This document shows, in pieces, positions 20,091-28,867 of a DNA stretch of 64,000 nt. This DNA is from Natronoflexus pectinivorans (lineage in GTDB: Bacteria; Bacteroidota; Bacteroidia; Bacteroidales; Marinilabiliaceae), in the NCBI RefSeq assembly GCF_004345615.1, contig NZ_SLWK01000001.1, forward strand, positions 248,001 through 312,000, read 5' to 3'. Position 1 is the first letter of the stretch. Every line of letters begins with the position of its first letter. A program made the position numbers and the translations under genes. The notes under the pieces are model-generated. The model saw only the letters and a program-made list of their open reading frames with translations. It was not told where the DNA came from and ran no database searches.

Positions 20091-21134
20091 ATGAAACCAA
20101 TCACCTTCGCTCTCACCCTACTACTTCTTTCCGAATGTAAAACAAATCCTGACCAATGCAATTGCAAAAGCACATTCGATTGGATGACCGAAACATTTAT
20201 GGAAAATGATGCCGGCTACAGGACTTTGGTTGAATTCAATAACCTGGATGGGGTAAAAAATCACACAAAAGCTCTACGCAGACGTGCTAAGAGAACACGA
20301 CACATTCGGGAATGTGAAGCACTTATGAATGAGTGGCTCCACTTTTTCCGAAAAGAGCATATTGGAATTTATGCGAAAAGCCATAGCCTTGGGAGGCAGC
20401 ATAATACATCATCAAAACCAAATAACAGATCTACACAATTAAAAGCTCTGAACGATAAGACTCTGTATTTAAAAATCTTTTCATTCGAATACCAATACAA
20501 AGATCAAATTGACAATCTGATTAAGCAAAACGAACTACTTCTTACATCCTTTCCTAATTTAATAATTGATATAAGAGGGAGTGGTGGAGGCAGTGACGCA
20601 TCTTTCCAAGGTTTGTTGCCATTTATTTACACAAATTCAATGCGTTGGTATGGCGATGAATTTTATGCCTCTGAACAAAATACCATTTTCTTTGAACAAT
20701 ATGCAGGTAAAAGGAGCGATAAATCGCTATTAGAAATGGCAAAAAAAATGAGAAACACTCAGGGAGAATTTGTGATTTTCAATGATCCAGTAATGACGGC
20801 ATCATTCGACACAGTGATGCCTTATCCGAAAAGAATTGGAATAATTTGTGACAGGTACAATGGAAGTTCAGATGAGAGTTTCTTAGTGTTAGCCCGGCAA
20901 AGTCAAAAAGTAAAGATTTTTGGTGAACCAACTGGTGGAGCTTTTGATTATGCAAACATGAACAGTATAAAATCTCCAGATGAGAACTTTGAGCTATGGT
21001 ATGCTATGAGTAGAAGCACAATAAGAAATGAGTACCCTATAGACGGAATTGGCATACAGCCAGATTTTTATCTGGACAGGTTCCTGGAAGAAGATTGGAT
21101 TGAATATACCAGAAGTATCCTGGAGCAACAGTAA
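20091..21134 (+). CDS. S41 family peptidase, probably exported
   Basis: A 347-residue protein with the tail-specific protease/interphotoreceptor-retinoid-binding fold. The core landmarks are LKIFSFEYQYKDQI, NLIIDIRGSGGGSD near residue 160-168 (the IDxRxNxGG motif of S41 with Ser for Asn) and NGSSDESFLVLARQ near 262, where the first or second Ser is the expected nucleophile; GEPTGGAFDYAN follows, as in the family. There is no PDZ domain. The N-terminus MKPITFALTLLLLSECKTN is hydrophobic and could be a lipoprotein signal, although Glu just before the Cys is unusual. It is monocistronic, transcribed against its neighbours and convergent with the GH42 gene across a shared terminator. The substrate is unknown. 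Confidence 0.8.
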   Translation: MKPITFALTLLLLSECKTNPDQCNCKSTFDWMTETFMENDAGYRTLVEFNNLDGVKNHTKALRRRAKRTRHIRECEALMNEWLHFFRKEHIGIYAKSHSLGRQHNTSSKPNNRSTQLKALNDKTLYLKIFSFEYQYKDQIDNLIKQNELLLTSFPNLIIDIRGSGGGSDASFQGLLPFIYTNSMRWYGDEFYASEQNTIFFEQYAGKRSDKSLLEMAKKMRNTQGEFVIFNDPVMTASFDTVMPYPKRIGIICDRYNGSSDESFLVLARQSQKVKIFGEPTGGAFDYANMNSIKSPDENFELWYAMSRSTIRNEYPIDGIGIQPDFYLDRFLEEDWIEYTRSILEQQ

Positions 21135-21135
21135 T

Positions 21136-21186
21136 AAAAAAATCATCAGGCGTTCTGTTAAGCAGAACACCTAATGATTTTTTTAT
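21136..21186. terminator. Bidirectional terminator between S41 peptidase and GH42
   Basis: A long, slightly imperfect hairpin whose arms contain AAAAAATCATCAGGCGTTCTG and a near-complement ending ATGATTTTTT, with a short TTAAG loop. A-tract on one side and T-tract on the other let it stop transcripts from both convergent genes. Confidence 0.85.
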
Positions 21187-21190
21187 TAAT

Positions 21191-23266
21191 TTATTCAATC
21201 TTCCACACCACCACTTCGGCAGGAGCAATATTTGGTTGTCCAACCAAAATTTGTGAACCTGAAGGTATTTTCACCGCATAGTTTTTATCGGAATAGTTCA
21301 TGGCTATGCCAAAGCTATCACGATACTCCACAATAATTCCTTCCGGGTAGCTTTCAGTTTTAATACCTGCACGCTCAAAAACTCGTGTGAGGACTTTATG
21401 CTCCAGTTGGCCATCATGAGTGTCTACTCCAACATAAGTGACTGTCCCTCTTCCCAGGTTCCGCCAGATAACGGCAGGTTTTCCGGCATAAAAATCATCT
21501 TCAAAAGTTGCCCATGCTTCAGTTCCGGTGAATGGTTTGAGAATCTCTCCCCAACTTGTCCAAGAGTGCAATTCTCCATCCATTTTTACATGATCGGGGG
21601 CATGTGGCATTAAAAGATCGTAGAACTCAATTTCACTTCCTATCAAATTATATATTGGCTGGGCATAAGGTGCTTCCCACAAATGTCCATAAGGATCCTG
21701 GTGTCCGGTACGGACGGTCATCACAAGGTGTCCGCCATTACTGGCATAATTGGTCAGTTCTTCAATCAGTTCAAGAGACATTTGCTGATACGCAGGCACA
21801 ACCAAAACCGGATATTTCGAAATGTCCATGGTGTCGCGCACAAAATCAACAGGAGCTCCAAAAGACTTTAAAGCTTTGTAATATTTCAACACATGGTTTT
21901 CGGTATGCCACTCTGTCGTTTGAGGATTATGCGCCATGGCAATGGCATTATTGGGATCGAATAACACACCGGTATAACGTTTGCGGTATTCATCGGGGAC
22001 ATCCAAACCGACAAAGTGCTTACGCAACAGATTTATCTCTTCAATAAATTGTTGAAATTCCAGCCCGCCGGGCGACGGACGCACACCGTCAAAGTCCATG
22101 ATTCCGTAATGATATTGCTCATAACCATATAAAGGTGCGCGGAATCGATACGTACAAGTAAACTTGCTTCCACCGGCAAAAACATGCCAGTTCCAAAGCC
22201 GTACCGCACCTGGAAGCGGTTGCGGATTAATTTGCCCCCAGTTCACCTGCCCTGGTTGAAGCTCCATGACACCAATAATCTCTGACAATGGCCTGAAATA
22301 ATCGTTGGCCATGGCAATGCGGAGCGGCTCACCTATTCTGTATCCCTTTCGCCCAACTCCAAGCCCTTCTCCATAAATCATATACCGGGTATAAGTCACA
22401 AAATCCAGTTCCCGGCTTTGTCCTATGTAACGCACATCGTACATGGGAATGTAATTAGTGGTAATCCACTGGTCGCGTGTTATATGTTTGCGGATGGTTC
22501 GTGCCTGCTTATCCATAAACGATGCGGTTTCCCAATCGGCAAATCTGGTATGGTCAAGCCTTTGGTGTATATTCATGCCCCATTGAGAATGTAATGGAAT
22601 ATTAATTTGAGAAAAATCGTTGTACAACCCACTCCAAAAATCGTTGCCCCAGGCTTTATTCAAAGCTTCAATGGTACCGTACTTTTCTTTAAGCCAAACC
22701 CGGAAACGCTCATGGGCATCGGGTCCGTAATCTATCGACATTCGTGGTTCGTTATCCAACTGCCAGCCGATGACCCGTTCATCATTCCCATAGCGCTTTG
22801 CCAGCTCGGCAATCATTTTTTGAGAATACTCTCTGTAGAAAGTACTGGAAAATGAAGCATGTTGGCGTGCTCCGTGATCCATACGGGTTCCGTCTTCATG
22901 GGTTATAAGCACCTCAGCATATTTCCGCACCAGCCATACAGGAGGCGTTGCGGTAGATGTACACAGAATCACTTTAAGCCCATATTTATCTGCCAGAGCA
23001 ATGGCTCTATCCAGCCATTCAAAATTGTATTTTCCTTCTTCAGGCTCCAGCTGAGCCCAGGCAAATTCACCATAATGGGTAAACTCAAAACCCATTTTGG
23101 CCATCTGTTTTAAATCACGTTCCCAAACCGACTCGTCCCAATGCTCCGGATAATAATAAGCTCCTACTGAGATTAACTCTGACGCAGGATAAAATCGCTT
23201 TGCACTCTGCGAGTACAAAAAGCTTACCATTAAAAGTAAGCTAATTGATAAAATCATTTTTTTCAT
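21191..23266 (-). CDS. GH42 beta-galactosidase
   Basis: A 691-residue family 42 glycoside hydrolase. The signal peptide (MKKMILSISLLLMVSFLYSQ) implies export. The opening GAYYYPEHWDESVWERDL is the GH42 start; the acid/base Glu lies in GWQLDNEPRMS near residue 173 and the nucleophile Glu in MELQPGQVNWGQ near 335. The TIM barrel is followed by the trimerisation domain (GGHLVMTVRTGHQD) and a C-terminal beta domain. GH42 enzymes split beta-galactosides and often act on galactan-derived oligosaccharides, which fits the neighbouring GH2 and GH43 genes. It stands alone on its transcript, with a 560-base non-coding region upstream. Confidence 0.93.
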   Translation of the reverse strand: MKKMILSISLLLMVSFLYSQSAKRFYPASELISVGAYYYPEHWDESVWERDLKQMAKMGFEFTHYGEFAWAQLEPEEGKYNFEWLDRAIALADKYGLKVILCTSTATPPVWLVRKYAEVLITHEDGTRMDHGARQHASFSSTFYREYSQKMIAELAKRYGNDERVIGWQLDNEPRMSIDYGPDAHERFRVWLKEKYGTIEALNKAWGNDFWSGLYNDFSQINIPLHSQWGMNIHQRLDHTRFADWETASFMDKQARTIRKHITRDQWITTNYIPMYDVRYIGQSRELDFVTYTRYMIYGEGLGVGRKGYRIGEPLRIAMANDYFRPLSEIIGVMELQPGQVNWGQINPQPLPGAVRLWNWHVFAGGSKFTCTYRFRAPLYGYEQYHYGIMDFDGVRPSPGGLEFQQFIEEINLLRKHFVGLDVPDEYRKRYTGVLFDPNNAIAMAHNPQTTEWHTENHVLKYYKALKSFGAPVDFVRDTMDISKYPVLVVPAYQQMSLELIEELTNYASNGGHLVMTVRTGHQDPYGHLWEAPYAQPIYNLIGSEIEFYDLLMPHAPDHVKMDGELHSWTSWGEILKPFTGTEAWATFEDDFYAGKPAVIWRNLGRGTVTYVGVDTHDGQLEHKVLTRVFERAGIKTESYPEGIIVEYRDSFGIAMNYSDKNYAVKIPSGSQILVGQPNIAPAEVVVWKIE

Positions 23267-23826
23267 GCGTAGACTATTTTAAAAAAAGCCGGATGGAACT
23301 CGCATGATAAATTTTCATCCGTGTATGTGATTAACGAATCATGCTCGCTTCATAGATATATTTGCTTGTTATTTATTATTTAAGAAAACTCCTTTACATT
23401 AATAGATCGTTAGACTTTTAGATTATTAGATAATAGACGCAAGTAAGTCTCTTATTATCTGCAGATTGTATAATACTACAGCAAGCTCATAAACAATTGA
23501 TAATTAGGCAAATAAAAAGGATTAACGAACTATTATTACATTATTAAACCGATAAAATGAGCAGCCTGTGTACAATCAATTTAAACTAAAGGAATGATGA
23601 GAGCCCGTTATTAATGCACACGCCGGGATTTTCCTTTATAAAAATAAACAACATAAGCAAATAACACAAATATTAACATCTCATTGCAAATAACATTTAT
23701 CATATCAAATAACAATCCTAATCAAATTCGCTCACTTGTCACATTTTTAAAAATGAGTGGCACTTTTTCTAAAACCATCATAACCATTTCTTAAAATCGT
23801 TATATTGCGTTATTAAAACCGATTTT
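23267..23826. other. 560-bp divergent intergenic region, no gene seen
   Basis: Separates the GH42 and DPP4-like genes, which diverge. Strongly AT-rich with stop codons in all frames. It contains the string AATAGATCGTTAG (about 23401), also found upstream of the TlpA-like gene, a partly palindromic run near 23420-23434, and GGATGGAACTCGC (about 23291), which recurs at 34281. I saw no clean promoter, RNA gene or mobile-element boundary. Its length is unusual for this genome and it may be the scar of a lost gene. Confidence 0.4.
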
Positions 23827-26088
23827 ATGACATTTGGAATTAAATTCTTCGGCTACTTATACCGCCTTTTACTGTTATTCATCACATTATTAACCTTCCC
23901 TGTTTTTGCTCAGCACACTGCTGAATATTACAAGCAGGCCGACTCCATTTCTAAATTTAACGATATGGTGTACAACACCATATCAGGCTCCGATTGGGTT
24001 GACACCACGCAAGTTTTATGGTATGATTTAAAGACCAAACAAGGTACTGAATATTTTCTTGCCGACTCCAAAGAGAAAAACATTCGCAAGGCTTTCGATC
24101 ATAAAAAGTTAAGTGAAGCCATCAAAAAAGTAAATGGCAGCAATCGGGTATCTCCATACTCATTGCCTATTAGGAACCTCTCTTTCAAAGCAGGTTTGGA
24201 CACCATTACTTTTACGATGAATAATATAAACTATGAAGTCGATCTTAGCAGTTATGAACTAAAGGAGACCTCACGGGTTCGCCAAAGAGGAAACAGAGGA
24301 CATTGGGGACAAACAACCGATGAACTGAGTCAATCTCCCGTTATGTCTCCAGATAGTCTTTGGACGGCATTCATTAAAGACTTCAACGTATATATTCGAA
24401 ACAGGCAGGATAACACTGAGTACCAACTCAGTTTTGATGGAGCACAAGGTGACACTTACTCTTCTTTCATCTCATGGTCGCCAGACTCACGTTACCTGGC
24501 AACCAACAAAGTGCGATTACATGAGAAACAATACATTCACTTTATAGAATCTGCTCCTTCGGATCAGTTGCAGCCAAAATTACATGAAATAGAGTATCTA
24601 AAACCCGGCGACGCGCTTCCCATTAAACGTCCTTCGCTGTTCAATGTGGAAGAAAAGCTGCCAATCCCCCTTGAAACCAAGTCTTTTGAGCACCAATACT
24701 CACTTTCCAACCCGGCCTGGTGGTACGACAGCAGAGGGTTCACGTTTGAATTTAATGAACGCGGACACCAAACTTATCAAGTAGTTGAAGTTGATGCTCA
24801 AACAGGAAATGTAAGGGTACTCATTAACGAAACAAGCCCTACTTTTATCGATTACAGCGGGAAACGCTACCGGCACGATACGAAGGATGGTGAGGAAATT
24901 ATTTGGGCATCTGAACGTGATGGCTGGAACCATCTCTACCTTTACGATGCAAAAAAGGGAAGAGTAAAAAACCAAATTACCAAAGGAGAATGGGTAGTCA
25001 GAAGTGTTGAACATGTAGATGAAGAAAACCGTACCATATTGTTCCGGGCCAGTGGCCGGAACAAAAATGAAGACCCATACAACATACATTACTATCGGAT
25101 TGGATTTAATGGCAGAGGATTTACTGAACTTACACCGGAAGAGATGAACCACCAGGCATCTTTTTCACACAATCACAAATTCTTTTTAAACACCTTCTCA
25201 ACACCCGAACATCCCCCTATAAGCGTAATTCGAGAAGGAGAAAATGGGGACATTATACTTAAACTAGCGCAAGCAGACATCTCTGATCTGGAAAATGAAG
25301 GATGGATTGCTCCTGAAGTTTTTGTGGCAAAAGGGCGCGATGGAAAAACCGATATATGGGGGAACATTTATCGTCCGTCAAATTTCGATCCCGAAATTGA
25401 CTACCCGATAATAGAGTATATTTATGCCGGACCTCACAGCTCTTTTGTTCAAAAGAGCTTTACGCCATACATGGGTGCTTTTAGCAGTCTGGCTGAACTC
25501 GGTTTTATTGTTGTACAGATTGACGGAATGGGTACCTCAAACCGTTCCAAAGCTTTTCACGATGTATGCTGGAAAAATCTGAAAGACGCAGGCTTTCCCG
25601 ACAGGATATTATGGATAAAAGCCGCAGCAGAAAAATATCCATACATGGATACCACAAGGGTGGGTATCTATGGTGCCTCTGCAGGAGGGCAAAGTGCCAT
25701 GGGCGCACTCCTGTTCCATCCTGAGTTTTACAAAGCAGGTGTAGCTTCATCAGGCTGCCACGACAACCGAATGGATAAAATATGGTGGAACGAACAATGG
25801 ATGGGATATCCGATTGGCCCTCATTACCAGGAATCATCCAATGTTACCAATGCCCATAAACTCCAGGGACATTTAATGCTGATTAATGGAGAAATAGACG
25901 ACAATGTGGATCCTGCCTCCACCATGCAAGTAGCAAAAGCCCTGATAGAAGCCAATAAAGAATTTGAACTGGTAATATTACCATCTGTAGGACACACACT
26001 TGGCGGAGTATATGGGGAACGCAAACGAAGAGACTTCTTCATTCGTCATCTTTTGAATCAGAAAACACCGAACTGGAACAGTCAATGA
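23827..26088 (+). CDS. Dipeptidyl-peptidase IV-like serine peptidase (S9)
   Basis: A 753-residue exported peptidase. After a signal peptide (to VFAQ near residue 28) comes an eight-bladed DPP4-type propeller (about 80-500; MSPDSLWTAFIKDFNVYIR, SWSPDSRYLAT, WASERDGWNHLYLYD). The C-terminal alpha/beta hydrolase domain (about 510-750) contains GASAGGQSAMG near residue 620 with the Ser nucleophile, Asp in NGEIDDNVDP and His in PSVGHTLGG, the usual order. The nucleophile elbow is GASAGG rather than the GWSYGG of classical DPP4, so acylaminoacyl- or prolyl-tripeptidyl-like activity cannot be excluded. It starts at 23827 after a hydrophobic leader. Immediately downstream lies a decayed glycyl-radical enzyme gene, unrelated in function. 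Confidence 0.86.
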   Translation: MTFGIKFFGYLYRLLLLFITLLTFPVFAQHTAEYYKQADSISKFNDMVYNTISGSDWVDTTQVLWYDLKTKQGTEYFLADSKEKNIRKAFDHKKLSEAIKKVNGSNRVSPYSLPIRNLSFKAGLDTITFTMNNINYEVDLSSYELKETSRVRQRGNRGHWGQTTDELSQSPVMSPDSLWTAFIKDFNVYIRNRQDNTEYQLSFDGAQGDTYSSFISWSPDSRYLATNKVRLHEKQYIHFIESAPSDQLQPKLHEIEYLKPGDALPIKRPSLFNVEEKLPIPLETKSFEHQYSLSNPAWWYDSRGFTFEFNERGHQTYQVVEVDAQTGNVRVLINETSPTFIDYSGKRYRHDTKDGEEIIWASERDGWNHLYLYDAKKGRVKNQITKGEWVVRSVEHVDEENRTILFRASGRNKNEDPYNIHYYRIGFNGRGFTELTPEEMNHQASFSHNHKFFLNTFSTPEHPPISVIREGENGDIILKLAQADISDLENEGWIAPEVFVAKGRDGKTDIWGNIYRPSNFDPEIDYPIIEYIYAGPHSSFVQKSFTPYMGAFSSLAELGFIVVQIDGMGTSNRSKAFHDVCWKNLKDAGFPDRILWIKAAAEKYPYMDTTRVGIYGASAGGQSAMGALLFHPEFYKAGVASSGCHDNRMDKIWWNEQWMGYPIGPHYQESSNVTNAHKLQGHLMLINGEIDDNVDPASTMQVAKALIEANKEFELVILPSVGHTLGGVYGERKRRDFFIRHLLNQKTPNWNSQ

Positions 26089-26095
26089 AATCCGT

Positions 26096-26889
26096 ATGAC
26101 AGGAAACATTAATCTTCCAAAAATACTGGAAATTACACTTCATAATGGCTACGATCCATCCACAAAGAAACAATGACAGGTGAATTAGCCGACCTGGAAA
26201 GCTATTCCCAATTACGAATGGCTTTCAAACAACAACTACTTCATTTTATTAAGATCAAAATTGCCGGCAGCAATAAAAAAGAGGAAATATTTATGAACCA
26301 CATGCCTGCGCCATTCCTCTCATTAATTACTGACGACTGCGTAAAAAATGGCAAGGACTACAACAACGGAGGTGCCCGATATAATACCAATTACATTCAG
26401 GGTGTTCGGCTGGGAACAATCACAGACTCATTAACTGCGCTTAGAAAACACCTTTTTGAGGAAAGAAATATTGACCCAGTGAAGCTACTTAACTCACTGG
26501 TAAACAATTTAACCAATGAAGAGCAAATTCGCCATATACTTCTAAATAAAACACCAAAATATGGAAACGATGATGATTATGCCGATGAGCAACTAACCGA
26601 TGTTTTTGAACTGTTTCATGATGTGGTTAAAGGAGAAATCAGTCCTCGCGGAGCAGATTATCGCATTAATCTTCTTCCTACCACTTGTCATGTTTATTTC
26701 GGCAGTGTAATGCATGCATCGCCAGATGGTCGTCTTTCCGGATCTCTTGTAAGCGAAGGCATTTCTCCGGTTCAGGGTGCTGACACAAATGACCCCACAG
26801 CCGTACTCCTCTCAGCTTCAAAAAATCATAAAAAGGACAGAACAATATGGATAAAAGAACTCAAGGACTTTTCGTTGAAAAGTCCTTGA
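26096..26889 (+). pseudogene. Decayed glycyl-radical enzyme (pyruvate formate-lyase family), internal fragment
   Basis: Two frames together match the middle of a PFL/glycerol- or choline-type glycyl-radical enzyme. The first (26096-26172) reads GNINLPKILEITLHNGYDP and then hits a TGA; the continuation is one frame away from 26173 and reads TGELADLESYSQLRMAFKQQ, then GGARYNTNYIQGVRLGTITD, KTPKYGNDDDYADEQ, HASPDGRLSGSLVSEG and GISPVQGADTNDPTAVLLSA. Intact members have about 780-850 residues; only ~260 codons remain. The active-site Cys region upstream and the glycyl-radical loop (RVSGY-type) downstream are both missing, so no enzyme can be made. The last ~25 codons run into non-homologous sequence ending in a terminator. 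No activating enzyme is nearby. A functional small protein is unlikely. Confidence 0.85.
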
Positions 26890-26890
26890 G
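26860..26890. terminator. Terminator between the GRE remnant and the LamG-GH43 gene
   Basis: A perfect 14-bp stem (CTCAAGGACTTTTC with GAAAAGTCCTTGAG, three-base loop) straddles the stop of the remnant frame and is followed by AATATTTTT. It can also serve the convergent leftward GH43 gene, whose stop is 24 bases away. Confidence 0.8.
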
Positions 26891-26913
26891 AATATTTTTA
26901 GCACAAAAAAGAA

Positions 26914-28581
26914 TTAATCTCTTACCGGACTAACCCCTTCGGTTGTCATGATCACCCTTTGAATGGACCCATCCTCATTATGATGTAAATAATCAATACA
27001 AACAGAACGCAAATAGCTTCCACCCTGTGTTGGCAATGCACCATTGTGATAGACAAAATACCATTGCCCCTTAAATTCAACAATAGCCTGGTGATTTGTA
27101 TTGCTGTTTCCGGCTACTTCGTTTAAAATACCCATGTACTCCCAAGGGCCGTTGATGCTTTTACTTCTTGCATAAGCAGTTTTTTCCGGGAACCATGCAG
27201 CATAAGATAGGTAGTACCAATCATTCTTCTTATGGATCCAAGGTGCTTCAGTAAAGTGAGGAAGGTCTTCAATGGTCATAATATCACCATCCATTTCAAT
27301 CATATTGTCCTTAAGCTTTACATAGTAGCAACATGTGTTACCCCAAAACAGATAAGCCTGCCCGTCATCATCAATCCATACGGTCGGATCTATATCATCC
27401 CAGGTAATGTTTGTACAGTGAGTCGTCATATCATTGGTAATCAAAGCCGATCCAATGGCATCCACAAACGGACCGGTTGGGCTGTCAGACACTGCCACGC
27501 CAATAGCACGTGCCCCGGTATAATGTTGAGTTGATACATACCAGTAGAATTTGCCATCACGCTCAATAACCTGGGCTGCCCATGCATAATTACCTCTAGC
27601 CCAGCTAAAGTCAGAAGGTCGCAATGGAATGGGGTGTTCGTACCATGTTTCTAAATCTTCAGATGAGAACACTACCCAGTTTGGCATATTATAACCTCTT
27701 CCGTCACCAACATCCTGACCTGCATAAATATAAAAAACATCATCGTGAACAAGAGCTGCAGGGTCGGCTGTGTATTTATGAGAAAACAGGGGGTTTCCAT
27801 TAGCAATCAATCTAATGGGACGTTGAGCATACTCCACATGAGCCTCTGCCAATCCTTTGGTTTCTCGTCCCAACCGATTGATTTCTCTTACCGTTAATGC
27901 TTTGTCATAAATTCTGAAATCAGCCAACAGACCTCTCAAATAATTATCTTCCTTATATGGAGAGCGACCAATAAAATTGAATTTTGTTTTGCCTATTGCT
28001 GATGGATAAATATCTACAGTATTAGATGCAACCATTTTCCCATCTATGAAAAGGTTTCCCTGGTTACCTTCTTGAGTATATACAATATGCATCCAGGCAC
28101 CCTGTTGAACAGGCTCTCCCACTCGTACCGCTTGTTCGCCTCTACTGTCGGTTTTTGTTATGGCATATGTCTGGTCGCGGGCACTTAAAAACAAACATCC
28201 ATTACCTTCACTCCGAATGTCCGTAGAATTAGAAAATGTTAAGATAAAACTACCATGAAGGCTCAAACTAACACCCTCATCAACATACACATAAGTTGAC
28301 ACAGAAAAATCTTTCAAAGAATTCACCAACTCCCCGGTTTGCTCCCCCATGTCGAGATAACCGTTGTGGAACCCTAGGTTCAGAATATGGTAATCGCCCA
28401 TATGATCCAAAAATGCTTCGTTTTTCAATTCTGCATTAAACCCATTTCCACTCACATCCAGGATTTCGCCTGAAGGTGAAACACTCTTAAAATCGTAATG
28501 CAGTTTCAAATTCCGATTCTGACTTGTCAGCTGAAAAAACATCAGCAAAGCCATTGATACAATAATAACCCTTTTTTTCAT
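26914..28581 (-). CDS. LamG-GH43 glycoside hydrolase (arabinosidase/xylosidase-like)
   Basis: A 555-residue secreted enzyme: signal peptide MKKRVIIVSMALLMFFQLTSQ, an N-terminal LamG jelly roll (about 25-225) clearly related to those of the two GH43 proteins at 13.8-18.6 kb, then a GH43 propeller (about 255-555). The three catalytic acids are visible: base Asp in KYTADPAALVHDD near residue 272, pKa-modulating Asp in WDDIDPTVWIDDD near 396, and acid Glu in HFTEAPWIHKK near 444. This type usually removes arabinose or xylose from hemicellulose and pectin chains. There are no Ig modules and no T9SS domain, so it is probably periplasmic. The promoter candidate at 28713-28743 fits a single-gene transcript. 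Confidence 0.9.
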   Translation of the reverse strand: MKKRVIIVSMALLMFFQLTSQNRNLKLHYDFKSVSPSGEILDVSGNGFNAELKNEAFLDHMGDYHILNLGFHNGYLDMGEQTGELVNSLKDFSVSTYVYVDEGVSLSLHGSFILTFSNSTDIRSEGNGCLFLSARDQTYAITKTDSRGEQAVRVGEPVQQGAWMHIVYTQEGNQGNLFIDGKMVASNTVDIYPSAIGKTKFNFIGRSPYKEDNYLRGLLADFRIYDKALTVREINRLGRETKGLAEAHVEYAQRPIRLIANGNPLFSHKYTADPAALVHDDVFYIYAGQDVGDGRGYNMPNWVVFSSEDLETWYEHPIPLRPSDFSWARGNYAWAAQVIERDGKFYWYVSTQHYTGARAIGVAVSDSPTGPFVDAIGSALITNDMTTHCTNITWDDIDPTVWIDDDGQAYLFWGNTCCYYVKLKDNMIEMDGDIMTIEDLPHFTEAPWIHKKNDWYYLSYAAWFPEKTAYARSKSINGPWEYMGILNEVAGNSNTNHQAIVEFKGQWYFVYHNGALPTQGGSYLRSVCIDYLHHNEDGSIQRVIMTTEGVSPVRD

Positions 28582-28712
28582 AATTGGTAATTTGTTTGTC
28601 GAGGTCAGATGAAACTTGCCCCAGATTACAATATGCCTTTAGAACATAAAATTCCCTAATTGCTCGTTTCATCTGTTTCCTTTTTAGTTATAAAATATAA
28701 TACAAAACAGTG

Positions 28713-28743
28713 TAAAGATACTTTAAATTTTATATGTACCAAA
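28713..28743 (-). promoter_or_regulatory. Candidate promoter of LamG-GH43 gene
   Basis: On the minus strand TTTG (28743-28740), 19 bases, then TATCTTTA (28720-28713), one mismatch from TAnnTTTG. The stretch AGATACTTTAAA here also occurs upstream of the T9SS GH43 gene near 16268, so this may double as a regulator site. The start codon lies about 130 bases downstream. Confidence 0.4.
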
Positions 28744-28802
28744 TACTTTTATAATAAAATCTACAATATTTCACAATCAAAATTACAGTTTCATACAAAA
28801 AA

Positions 28803-28830
28803 GCGAGTAGATCATGTTTGATCTACTCGC
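28803..28830. terminator. Strong terminator of the uxaB-uxaA operon
   Basis: A perfect 12-bp stem (GCGAGTAGATCA with TGATCTACTCGC, four-base loop) sits about 40 bases after the uxaA stop and is followed on the minus strand by TTTTTTG. Confidence 0.88.
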
Positions 28831-28867
28831 TGCGAATTCTCAATATATAACAGTTACAAATAAGTCA

